Of a DNA stretch of 64,000 bases, positions 11,060 to 22,500 are shown in pieces. The stretch is from contig NC_049992.1 of NCBI RefSeq assembly GCF_000003815.2, positions 19,350,609 through 19,414,608 on the forward strand. Direction: 5' to 3'. Numbering within the stretch: the first letter of the stretch is position 1; the number at the start of each line of letters is the position of its first letter. This stretch comes from Branchiostoma floridae. Taxonomy: Eukaryota; Chordata; Leptocardii; Amphioxiformes; Branchiostomatidae. Made by a program: the position numbers and the translations under genes. A model generated the notes under the pieces. That model searched no databases. It saw nothing but the letters and a program-made list of their open reading frames with translations, and was not told the origin of the DNA.

Positions 11060-13648
11060 GTGGGACAGGTCTAGTTATAGTGTAACCGTAGATGTCTATA
11101 TTCATATTTTCGAAGCTTTTCTGTAAGCAATATTTGAGATCTGGCTATTCATAAGTAGACTCATCATAATAATCGTTTCTAATTATACACACACACACAC
11201 ACGCGCGCGCGCGTATCAGGCTTATGCTAGAGCCAACAAATTTGGTGGGTTTTACTATGATTAGTTATTAACAATTTCACAAAGTTTGAAGAATTCTTCA
11301 TTGTGTCGTGTTGCCATGGCAACCGTTTGTTGACAAGCATACACGAAAATCGCTAATTTTGTTTCTTAAAGTGTATTTCTCACACTTATTTGCTATATTA
11401 CTGCTAGCTATTTTCTCAAATACATAAAATATCATAATATCTTGAATATTTTTAATAATTACATTTTAATGAATTAGCTAAGATGGCGGACCATGACCAG
11501 ATTAAATATAACTAGATTTTTATTACTTAAAATTTGTACCTACCTAGTATTTTTTCATCTCAAACCGTTCCATCTAAAACGTTTTCAATCTTTGTGTTTA
11601 TTTGCTAAAAAATGTATTTTTTAACATTTGAGATGGTGGATATAAGATTATGGAGCCCAGCTGGTATTTGAGATATGCATGACGTCATTTTATGACGTCA
11701 TTTTTACGTTATTGATGCTGATATTGTTATTGATGCCTCGAAAGCCCCCCCCCCCCTGCCCCCGGTCCATGGATGACAAAAAAAGCCCGGTTTGAATAGG
11801 GTTAATAGTCTCTAAAAGACTTGCGCCTGGCCGAATAGAAATATGGGACTTTGGCCAAGTTAGGAATGAAGTCCTAGTAGGAGTGAATTGGCCTAGGAGT
11901 GAAATGACAGGCCTGTTCGTTGTCGTCGACATATAGTGGCAGCTGGATAGACTGCAAAAGACTGACTGAAATCCCATGGCAACATATTTGGCCAAACTCT
12001 TCTTTTTTATCCAGCTGACACGTCTGCTTGAAGACGTATCTCATTTCACAATCTCTTAACGTATCTCATTTCACAAATGTGGCAATTTTAATGAAGAAGT
12101 GAATAATGGGTCCTAGACTTGAAGCAGCCTTGACTCCTTCAATTAACTGGTCTACTTCTTCTTTGTATAGATGATAGATTTATTATCTATTGATTATTAA
12201 TTTATTAGCCAAATGGTAAATTAGGTATAAAAGATACGCAAACAACAGTAAAGCTATAGAATCCAAGTAACGAATTCGTAGATATTTGACAGGAAAAGCA
12301 CTCGGTCTGAGAAAATAGATATTTTCTACGGCAGTGTATTTCTTTTTGTACACTTTGCCTGTGTGCAATGAATTTGCAATAAACGATTCTTTCTTGCACT
12401 TCGTTTTCGAATGTTGGTGTTTCCTAACAGTTACAGATCTGACTCCCGTGTATGTGTTTTTTCACAAAGGTTATGAAGAAACAACCACCATTCCTGACAC
12501 CAGTGTGACAACAGAGCACGGGTTACCGTTATCGCGAAGCCCCCCAAACGGACCCTAGAAACTCGTGTACACCCGAGCTGCCCTTCTACTGTGGCTTTTT
12601 GTAAAGGAGGTCGTATTATGCCTAAAAAATTGCTTTAACTATTAGTTCATTAACTTGTTCATCTATTTAGACAATCATCCACTGGTAAAGTAAAAATAAA
12701 ATATTACTTACTCTAAAGTTGTTTGGTATTTGCTTAATGATGAAACTCTAGACAGTACGACCGCCTACTGAAAATGCATGCAGCTTTTACTGATGTCTAA
12801 CTGATTATTGCCGATGGTGCATACCCCAAATCCTAGTGTATATATTTCATCTTTTAATGTAATCAAGTCATCTTTTAAACATGATGTGTTACAGATATTC
12901 ATTTAGATTAAGATTCGTATCAAGTTGCGGTTTCAATAACTTGAAAATATATGCTACATGTATAATTTCTTCATTACATCGGAAAATCATATATCCATTT
13001 TATTCTACGTTGAATTTTCACATGATGCTATTCGTAGATTTGTGTCATTACATCGGAATATAGACATATCCATTTTATTCTACGTTGAATTTTCATATTA
13101 TGCATTTGGTAGATTTGTGACATTACATCGGAATATAGACATATCCATTTTATTCTACGTTAAATCTTCAACTTATGCATTTTGTAGATTTGTGTCATTA
13201 CATCGGAAGATAGACATATTCATTTTATTCTACATTAAATTTTCACATTAAGCATTTTGTATATTGGTGTTATATAACCTCACACAAGCAAGGCGTTGTA
13301 AGGTGCAAGAAACGGTAATGAAAATGATTTATTTCATTTATTCTGTCTCAAGCTGCCATGTATGATTTGTACAAAGATGTCGGCCATGTTTGATCGAAAG
13401 TTTGTCTAAACCCAGAAGAAATGTACATTTGTGGGGAAAAGTAGTTTCTATCTTCCTATAGAGCTAGAAAACTGCATCTATCTCTTCTACAATCGACATT
13501 TCAAGAATATAGGTTGACCAAAATCGGAAAAAGTACATAGCGGGAGTTTCATCCGTACACTCACAAACCATGCGTACATTCTTTTTCCAGAAAATGTTGT
13601 TGCGCTAAGGGGGGGGGGGGGGAGGGGGGGCGTCTATGCCTACCAGTT
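11060..13648. other. No recognised gene; A/T-rich with minor repeats
   Basis: Contains a CA/CG microsatellite (11187-11213), a perfect X-box-like palindrome (11310-11323), two TGACGTCA palindromes (near 11680 and 11693), a C run near 11746-11755 next to TTTGAATAGGGTTAA, the 75 bp minisatellite at 12972-13260, and a G-rich tract at 13609-13630. No exon of the sushi/trefoil gene could be placed here with confidence. Confidence 0.5.
12972..13260 (+). repeat. 75 bp minisatellite, four copies
   Basis: CATTACATCGGA recurs at 12972, 13046, 13121 and 13196 (spacing 74-75), each followed by ATCCATTTTATTCTACGT or a variant and a TAGATTTGTG segment. Because 75 is a multiple of three, a frame stays open through the array; nothing suggests it is translated. 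Confidence 0.85.
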
Positions 13649-14838
13649 TTAATCTGTAGTTTGTGAGGACTGATCCGACGACACGTCTGCTTTACCGTCC
13701 AAGAGTAATGGAAGATGTGGCGGTCCTGTTTTAACCAGAGTGTTACGGAAATCATAGAAGGCGTCGTCATCCTTGGTCTCCAAGATGTCGAGCAGGCACG
13801 TGACTCTGTCTTCTTGCCTGCCACGAAAGAAGTTTTATTCATCAATTTCTACAACAGACAAGCACAAAAACACATGTGGTTTACCCCTAGGCACAGTACA
13901 GTGCATAGTGTTTCATTTTTTCGTTATTTTCGACCCCAATGTTTCGTAACATTTATAATAACTACATTTATAATAACTACATTTATAATACCTACATCGT
14001 GTTCTTTTTGGTCATGTGTGTTAATGTTAAAACTTAAGGCCCCGGGGCACTTACGAAGGAACAGATCTAGAAAATTCGGGGTGTGACTAATCTCCAAGCA
14101 GGTGTTGGAAGGTGGTGGGATCGTTATGTGTTCCTATCTCCCCGTTTCTGTTACAGACTCCTATAGGAGGTCGTTTGTTACGGACAGCAAAATCTAACAA
14201 ACCAACAGTTGTAACGTTAACAAGGCCCCCATCAGTCAATAAGAAAGCCCAACAGCGCAGAATGAAGCTGACTGGTCATTGTATTATCACACTCTGAAAT
14301 CTCTGCGTTACATCTTGTACCTCGGGAGCCTATAGCTATACCTATAGAAAGGGGACAGAAGTAGAGAGGGGCGACCCAGATTTACCTTGTAGCACATGTA
14401 ATTAGAAAATCTACGTAGTGAAACAAAGCTGCAAGTTAAACATACTAAAGAGCTGAAAAGGGAAATGGAAGATAATCTGGTGCTATGGAGGAGGCTGTCT
14501 AGATTGGTTCGAGCAGCTCCACGAACTAAGTATTAAGAAGTGGTAACAGGATCAAGGGGATAGGAAAACGATATGATTTTTCCTTCTAACGTCTGCTTGC
14601 AGTGTAGGGTTTGACCCAGAAGATATTGCGTTTTGATCAAGCTTTTTTCATTGCAGACATCCATAGATAATGATACACCTGACCTGCCATGACAGATGAT
14701 AGTGTCCTTCTCCTCCCTGGTGATGACCTCTCCTCTGTAGAGATAGTCCACCACAGTGTCGATGTTGTAGCTCAAGTTCACCACCAAGTCCAGCCGGTGG
14801 AGCTGTAAAATCTGTAGCAGGCTGTCCTTCATCGTCAT
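13649..14838 (-). CDS. CARD-only protein, 107 aa, two exons
   Basis: Exon 1 (14838-14684) encodes MTMKDSLLQILQLHRLDLVV..VVDYLYRGEVITREEKDTI and exon 2 (13817-13649) encodes VTCLLDILETKDDDAFYDFR..LPLLLDG and a short acidic tail. Joined through a split Arg codon (AG|G, donor GTCAGG, acceptor GTGGCAG) they give 107 residues that match a caspase recruitment domain from end to end: the LL.IL start, the L..G.I...E.D.I centre, and the LLDIL..K..DAFYDF ending typical of CARD helices 4-5. CARD-only proteins act as adaptors or decoys that bind CARDs of caspases and innate-immune sensors. Start: ATG in frame with the domain, a few residues before helix 1. The donor is not a strong consensus. A different frame reads past the exon 1 donor for 48 codons, so an unspliced form would hold only half a CARD. 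Confidence 0.75.
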
Positions 14839-14854
14839 CTATGTCGTTTAAGGG

Positions 14855-15610
14855 TGTTGTTCATGTATTCTGTATACAGTGTATACGTTATACTGTACAG
14901 TATTCTTCTTCTAGTACGTTAAAGACACAACTGGGATATAGCGTTGTGTGTTATTGGTTGTTCCTTAGATAATGGTAGACTGCGTCCTTAAACTTGGCTG
15001 AAACTTGTATGCCGTATACAGCGTATACGTTAAACAGTTTTCCTCCTGCAATACTGCACAACTCCCCTACGTTACAGATACAACTGAGATAGAGTGTTGT
15101 GTGTTATTGGTCAGTGGTCCTCATCTCAGAGGGTGAACTGCGTCCTTAAACTTGGCTGGGACTTGTATGCACCATACAGCGTATACGTTATACAGTTTTC
15201 CTCTTGCAGTACTGTACAACCCCCTACATGAGAGACACAACTGGGATAGAGCGGTGCGTGTTATTGGCTATTTCTCAGACGATGGTAGATAGCGTCCTCA
15301 AACTTGACTGTCACTTGCATGCTAGTATACAGCGTACGTGATACGGTTCAAGTCTTCTTGCTTGCAATACTGTACAACTCCCATTCGTTAGAGACACGCG
15401 TACAGAACTGAGATAGAGCGTTGTGTGTTACTGCTTGTTCCTCAGACGATAGTAGACTGCGTCCTCAAACTGTACTGGGACTTGTATGCAGTATCCAGCG
15501 TATACGGTATACAGTTTTTTTTCTTGTAATACAGTACAACTTTCCTACGTTAGAGACACAACTGAGATAGAGCGTTGTGTATTATTGGTTGTTCCGCAGA
15601 TGATGATTAA
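14855..15610 (+). repeat. ~155 bp minisatellite, five copies, upstream of the CARD gene
   Basis: The motif AGACAC/AGATAC followed by AACTGRGATA and GCGTTGTGTGTTATTGG recurs with anchors at 14923, 15076, 15233, 15392 and 15554 (spacing 153-162). Each unit also holds ACTGCGTCCTYAAACTTG and a partly palindromic CAGCGTATACG stretch. The array begins just 5' of the CARD gene's start codon, so it may lie in its promoter or leader. Confidence 0.85.
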
Positions 15611-18600
15611 CTTGCCTGGGACAGAGATCCGATGTGGTAACTTGAAGGTAAAGTGGTCCAGTATCTGTATTTCCCATCGCCAAAAACACTGCAACGCACT
15701 GTTTGAACCCAACTTGTAGTCGACCGTGCCAGGGCGACGCCTGGCGACACAATGACATATAGCCTCAGATAAAGTTTGCTGTGTGCTGGTAACTTCGTAG
15801 AACGTGACGAAACGAGTTTAAAGCCGCCCACGCTACCGACAAGTACCAGAATGTTGAAGAAATACAGGACAAACCTTCGCCAGTTCCAACGACCTCCCCC
15901 TCTATGTTCTTACCCAATTGTTGCATCTAGTTACCATGGCAACCGGAACAGAATACGCCCTGACCTTGTCTCGCCCTTTGTCAATAGTTGTGTACTCATA
16001 GTATAACATGTTGGCCTACATATCATGTTGCCTTTTAAGTAAACATTACACTAACGGCTGCATGGTAATCTATCTCATATGCATGTTATAGGCAAGTAGA
16101 TACCACAACGTTGGTCACAGATTGCTAAACTAATTAAGCTATTTCTAGCTGTTTATAATGGGGAAACGTTTTATGAGGATTTTTTTGTGTCTGTTTCTCT
16201 AACGATAAAAAGCTTGGTGCGATTTGGGGCACTCTATATATATACTTGCAAAATTGTAGCACGCCAAACTGGAAGCATAACTCTTGAGGTGAGGCGTTAT
16301 AATTTCCCGATAGAAATCTGAAACGTAACTTCTCAATCACACAGGGTCATCCTTAACTTACCTTTTTGATAAAATGTTTCATTTTTTTTAAAATATACTT
16401 GTCATATTGCACCTCGTTCACGTTCAATGCCAAACTGGGTCGCTTCCAATCCGAATGTTTTACGTTCACCTGTTTCAGAATGGTTTCGTCCACACTCAAT
16501 ACAGCTACATTTCCTGCAGTTTTAACCAAAACCGCTAGGTGACGGTTAAAGAAGTTCGTCAAAGTTTGTTTTTTTTCACAAAAGTGATATAACTATTTCG
16601 ATCACATTTCGTAGAAATAAATCTGGCTCCACCAAGATGCAAGATACTTCAGAAATTCGGAATTGTAGGAATGTAGAATCGTGGTAGTCTCTTCAAAAGC
16701 TGATTATTACCTGGGTCAGGTGGGGCGACAAAGGGGGCACGATAGACAAAAAAAATAAATTTGATTTAAAGAGAGGTGGACCATGAAAGTCATGCACATA
16801 TGTGGTTATGTATCTAAAGAGACAAGGTACAATATACAAAGGGTAAAACGTACTACTAACCATCTGGGCAAAGGTAACGAAAAGGCCTGCTCCCCTCCCT
16901 AACATTCAAGAATGGTACGTTCCTTTTGTGCACATTTGGAGCGAGCAGTCCGTGTCCCCCTTTTCGCCCGGGGTAACATACAGACACCTGCATGTGTATG
17001 CAAATCAGGCGGAACAACCAGCTCGTTCGGTTCATTCTTGTTAGCTGTGTCTGACAAACCCTGTCCCTCCCACCAGCCAAATAACCACCCAAAACATCAA
17101 CATCTGGGGAATTCTTACCTGTAAAAAGTGTCCCAGGACCAACTTTCATCACATTGGCCACCTGCCAATACGAACTCAAGGTAAGAGACTTCTTTACATG
17201 TATCCAGACATGCATGTTTGCGTCTTTTGACAACAAGCAGTGATATCATCGTCTCTTAGACTACACTGGGGTCACAATTGAGACAATTTTGTAAAACATA
17301 TTGTTGATTTTCGTCATCTATGTTAACTATTAAATGCCCCACTTACACAAACGGTTCCGGTCTGTATAGTTTCAATAAGGGTCGTACCATCGGCCATGCA
17401 TTTTTGTCAAGGATGAGCTCTAAGCTTCGTGACCACAAGCTGCAAGGTAAACAGTTGTCTACAGTCACAGGAATTCAGGTGTATAGTTCGACAATGGCGC
17501 GATAAATGTCAGGGGTTAGACTACTGAGAAGTACGGACGGAGTGAACGGAAATCGTGTAGAAGTAGTACACTGTGACGAATGAAATTACTACCTGTATAC
17601 TCCAAGTAGAGTTTCAATGAATAGGGAGACAGCCTGGCCAATACTACATCCCCCCACCCCCCCTCCCGAAGGAAAACTCTGCCTTCAAATGGAGCAAGCT
17701 ATAGTTTAAGCAAAGTTAACTCAGAGTGTGATGAGGGGTGGTGGTATGCTTGTATTGCCTCGGAGTCTATATGTAGCAGGCACGTATAACAAGGAAAATA
17801 CAACATTTTGAAGATACGTTTACACTAAGTGCCGTTTATGTTTGTATCAGCTCGGAGTTTAGCCTGTATGACAAGGAAAATACAACATTTCGCACATACT
17901 ATTACACTAAGTCGACTACTATATATATATATGAGTGCAATCTTGTGTCTACAGTATATCAGTAAGAGTATACAGAAAGAGGTACATCAGGACAAGGGCG
18001 TTACATAACGTCCTTGGTCAGGGTCAGCATGTATACATGTAGATGTACATGTACATGGCTGTGTTGTCAATGATCAGATTCTGTCTTCACATAAGTCACA
18101 CCCAAAGCCAGGCAACAGTCTATGCAGCTAATGGAGTATGACAACTGATATCATCTTTACTTCAAGATACGCCAAATAAGCAGTTACTAAAGCAACTGGA
18201 TATGATTTTGGAAACGGTCAGGCGTTTTAGCATCCACTACCTTTCGTCAGTGACATTGATATTGTCTTTATTGTCAGCGTAACGTCATTCACACAGTCTA
18301 TACCCAGGCTTTGCGTTTTGAACAAACACTTTTCCTAAGAGTTATTTGCTTTTTCGAGACCAAACAGGGGATGTGGGGGAGGTAGTGCGTCGATTCGCGA
18401 TTTTTATCCGGGAATACGACGGGAAAGGAAAATATGCCGGGAGAGGAAAAATGCCGGGAGAGGAATATATACCGGGGGAGTGTATCGGCCCTAGTACCAC
18501 CCACGCCCCCCCCCCCCCCCCCAACACACACCTTACCCCAAAATAACAACTTTCGCCAAGGCCCTAGAGACGCTATGAAGGAGGCTATGGGGGTGGGGGG

Positions 18601-19441
18601 GTATATATCAATCGGCGCAATCCAGCTCAACAGGATCGATTTCATTGCATAAACATATACAATCATTGTCATCATCCATCCGTCATCATTATCATTATGG
18701 TACTATAATTACTGTCCACGACGGAAAATTGTGGTTTATCTATTGTAAATGGTCCTCTTTTGCTGGGCTAGCTATATGGTGTCCCCGCGCGCGCACGGGA
18801 GAAACACAAACTCAATACTTCCCAAACGGTTCATTTGTTCGTTCTTCTTCAGCTGTAACAGTCAGGAATTCCTTCTCACCAACACAGATCGTGTAAGTTG
18901 TAACCATCTAGTATTCAAGCAGACGTGCGGTGCAACTCCTATGGGATTATGTGCACTCAGTACATTTTTCCAGAGCTTTAAACTAGAAGTAAATATAGAC
19001 AAACTAAGTGTCACAAGACAGGCGCAAAACATTGAGTTTGACCCTTACATCTATTTGTAGGTAACGGCATACCTTGATGTACGGTCCACCTGCTGTTAAC
19101 AGTGCAGTGGACATGGACGGGTTGGGGGATGGAAGTGAAAATACTGTCTGCATTCTAGCCGTCTATTCCTTTCTTTTGTTCTCTTTGGTCTTTTATTTGG
19201 CGCTATCATATTACATTTTCAAAGAAAAAGTATAACCTTTTTTTTTCTTCCATTATTTTACAAAGGAGGTGAGTATAGTTACTTGGCCACAAATTTTGCC
19301 TGTCAATGCAATCCAGTTCGAATTCCCACTCATTATACAACACCCGCATCCAGTCCTTCGAGTTACGATGATTGCTAACTACAGTGAAATAACAAAGTCT
19401 CATTATACCTATTTCTCATTCATTTTTTTCTCTTTACAGAT
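15611..19441. other. No recognised gene between CARD gene and transporter
   Basis: Nothing with a domain is seen on either strand. Features are a perfect X-box-like palindrome at 15930-15943, an interspersed repeat copy at 18161-18262, a purine-rich stretch at 18410-18480 with repeated GCCGGGAGAGGAA, a C run at 18509-18522 and a G-rich run near 18590-18600. Open frames across the last three are low-complexity. Confidence 0.45.
18161..18262 (+). repeat. Interspersed repeat family 1, copy a
   Basis: Contains ACTAAAGCAACTGGATATGA followed by TTTTGGAAACGGTCAGGCG and CATCCACTACCTTTCGTCAG. Related copies lie at 28737-28835, 28912-29010 (complement), 33290-33345 (complement, decayed) and 45785-45880. 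Its class is unknown. Confidence 0.7.
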
Positions 19442-19457
19442 TGTCAGCTGCGAATTG

Positions 19458-19507
19458 ATGGAAGACCAGACGAAAACAGAGAACAAATGAGCGAAGCAAA
19501 CCGCTAA
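19458..19507 (+). promoter_or_regulatory. Two short upstream ORFs in the transporter leader
   Basis: About 95 bp before the transporter's ATG an uORF of 10 codons (19458-19490, MEDQTKTENK) ends, overlapping a second of 6 codons (19487-19507, MSEANR). If this stretch is in the mature 5' leader, both could reduce translation of the main frame. Whether the leader is contiguous here is not known; a possible acceptor (TTTACAG) lies at 19434-19440. Confidence 0.35.
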
Positions 19508-19552
19508 GAAAAATACGCGAGAAGAAAAAAAAAATAGCACGAGGTTTTCAAC

Positions 19553-22500
19553 ATGTCTTCGCGGTCTAGATCTGTGAACTCGGTTTCCTCGGACGCTCGC
19601 GGGTCCAGTCTCCTGTGCAGCGCGCTGTGCTCTAAGCTGGTCCGGACTAAGAACATGGGACTAGACGCGCTGTCCACACCGCTCAGACGGTGTCTGTCCA
19701 CCCTGGAACTGACGCTGCTGTCCCTGGGATCCATGGTGAGGGATTCAACAATGTTCATTAGATCGTTTTTGTAAGAAATTGAGGGTTTTAGTTATCTAAG
19801 ACTTGATGTGGGTCATGTCATTTGATTAGAATAACCAGTCAGTACTGTATTCAATTGAAGCTTTTGTTTTGCCGAAGGGCAATATATGGAAGTTAGATAA
19901 ATGGAATATGAGTCCAATGCCAGTATTTTTTAGTATTTTTCCTAAAATAGTAATAGTTGGATGACTGCTGGTAACATTCACACGTCTACATCTGTACTGA
20001 AAACGCTTAAAAAAGTGATGATTGATGGCGGAATTCATTTTTTTTGCAGAACCAGTCTCTAACACAACATTTATTCTCCGTTACAAACTTGACCCTCCCC
20101 CTTACAAATTTTGCCTATTTGGGGCCGATTTTTCACAAGTTTTGAATAATTGAATAGGTAGGTTTGATAGGGACTAGATCTCAACTGGTTGCATCACTCC
20201 CTGGTTGTGCCTTAAGAACCTTTCTAATTGATATAAATAATTGCCAACCTGATGAAGTTATTTACAGACGGGTGCATCACTGTTTTCAGGTGGGTGCGGG
20301 CCTGTACGTGCTGACTGGGACCGTGGCGCACAACATTGTCGGACCGGGCATCGTGGTCGCCTTCCTGTTAGCCGGGGTCGTCGCGCTGTTGTCGGGACTA
20401 TCCTATGCCGAGTTTGGGGCCAGGATTCCAAAAGCAGGTGAGTGTTTAACCCTAACCTATAAATGTCACATAGCAGGTGTCAAGGTTTACAAAGAAGTGT
20501 TGAAGTTGTCTTTTAATAGTTTTGAGCTTTCTTGTATATATAATAACAAACTATGGAACTGTTTCAATGACAACAGTTTCCTGTCCGTATACAATCTTCA
20601 CGCCGATGTTCACCACTCAATAATTTTCCTACTATTCATTCTATTTATTTCACCACATAAAAGTGGTAAATAGCCTTGCTTTGAACAGAGCAGTAACGCC
20701 TCTCCTGCTTACGTTTCGATGCCTACCAGACTTCGTCCTCAGAGCTTCTTATAGCTGGAATGGTGCTTCTCGCCTATATGTAGCCGATGTAGACATCCCC
20801 TTAAAACAACGGATATAGGTTACCACGCGGATAAAGGTAAACCAGTGCCATGTACCCTGCCTAAAAGTTAGACAACTCCTCATTCTATCTTCGCTATGAT
20901 CCGAATGGACCTGGCTACTTTTGAAACATAACGGCTTCTTCCTGTTCCCAGGTTCCGCGTACGTCACGGTGGGCGAGCTCCTGACTACTTTTAAAACCTA
21001 ACGTTTTCTTCTCGTCCACAGGTTCTGCTTACGTGTACACCTACGTCACGGTTGGCGAGCTCCTGGCTACTTTTAAAACCTAACGTCTTTTTCTCGTCCA
21101 CAGGTTCTGCTTACGTGTACACCTACGTCACGGTTGGCGAGCTCCTGGCTACTTTTAAAACCTAACGACTTCTTCTCGTCCCCAGGTTCTGCTTACGTGT
21201 ACACCTACGTCACGGTGGGCGAGCTCCTGGCTACTTTTAAAACCTAACGACTTCTTCTCGTCCCCAGGTTCTGCTTACGTGTACACCTACGTCACGGTGG
21301 GCGAGCTCCTGGCTACTTTTAAAACCTAACGTCTTCTTCTCGTCCACAGGTTCTGCTTACGTGTACACCTACGTCACGGTTGGCGAGCTCCTGGCTACTT
21401 TTAAAACCTAACGTCTTCTTCTCGTCCACAGGTTCTGCTTACGTGTACACCTACGTCACGGTTGGCGAGCTCCTGGCTACTTTTAAAACCTAACGACTTC
21501 TTCTCGTCCACAGGCTCTGCTTACGTGTACACCTACGTCACGGTTGGCGAGCTCCTGGCTACTTTTAAAACCTAACGGCTTCTTCTCGTCCACAGGTTCT
21601 GCTTACGTGTACACCTACGTCACGGTGGGCGAGCTCCTGGCTTTCGTCATCGCCTGGAACATGATCCTGGAGTACGTCATCGGCGCAGCCGCAGTAGCGC
21701 GCGCCTGGAGCGGGTACGTGGACTACCTGGCCAGCTACAAGATCTCCAACTGGACCGAGACGCACCTCAGCATGGGTAACGTCCAGCCGTTCGCGGACAG
21801 TCCGGACCTGATCGCCTGCGGACTCCTGCTGCTGGTCATGCTGTTTATAGCGTTCGGGGCACAGGTATGTATTGCTGTCTGGGTTAGAATGTTAATGATT
21901 ACAATGGGAGACAATACTGAGTGATTGTGTTGGGGTCATCAAATATGAAAGTCAATTAGAAATTGTTACTTTTATCCTGAAGCCAAAACCAACAAGCCAA
22001 CAACATGCCACGGTGTACTATAACCCATTTTATGTCATACCTGTGACGCGAAAACGCTCGATACGGGTGTTCCGGACCGGGCCTTCGGCCGTCGGGCGAT
22101 CCGATCCGCGGTCGGGCAGATACCTCGGGTGATACGGAATACACCGTGTTGTATTCTAAATGAATCAACGTTACGTTCGTATCTTTGTATCTTCTTTTTC
22201 TAACAAATGAAAACTCTTCCTACAGGTTTCGGCCCATCTAAACACCATCCTGACCGTAGTGAACATGATGGTGGTGGCCTTCATCGTCAGCTCGAGTTTT
22301 TTCCTGGTGGACCTGCACAACTGGATGGACCACGGAGGGTTCATACCTAACGGCTGGAGGAGCATCATACAGGGTGAGCCACAAGGCTAACTATCTGGCA
22401 TTCTTTAACATTCCCCCTGCTGCATAACTCCATAGCCAAAGCAGATTCTTTTTCGACGAACTGCAAAGAATAGTGTAGATTAAGGGAACCATATTAGAAA

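Larger units (their letters stand above)
9023..11215 (+). repeat. Tandem duplication of a CCP + trefoil exon pair
   Basis: About 870 bp (9023-9890) containing a CCP exon, an intron, a trefoil exon and a CA/CG microsatellite recurs at 10343-11215 with only scattered differences, introns included. The spacer between copies ends with GGCTTATGCTAGAGCCAAC (near 10319), and the same string follows the second copy (near 11219), so the unit was duplicated head to tail and the second spacer later diverged or shrank. High intron identity suggests a young or gene-converted duplication. Confidence 0.9.

Noticed and set aside
12334-12558. Possible terminal exon of the sushi/trefoil gene (ETTTIPDTSVTTEH tail)
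   Set aside because: Only a Thr-rich fragment with an uncertain acceptor; no way to link it to the gene by sequence.
13715-14086. 123-codon plus-strand frame
   Set aside because: Antisense to CARD exon 2, whose minus-strand reading has a recognisable domain and matching splice sites.
18298-18675. 125-codon minus frame rich in Gly and Pro
   Set aside because: Driven by C/G runs and purine-rich repeats.
20946-21640. CRISPR-like array of 82 bp units
   Set aside because: Units are contiguous copies of an exon-intron junction with no unique spacers.
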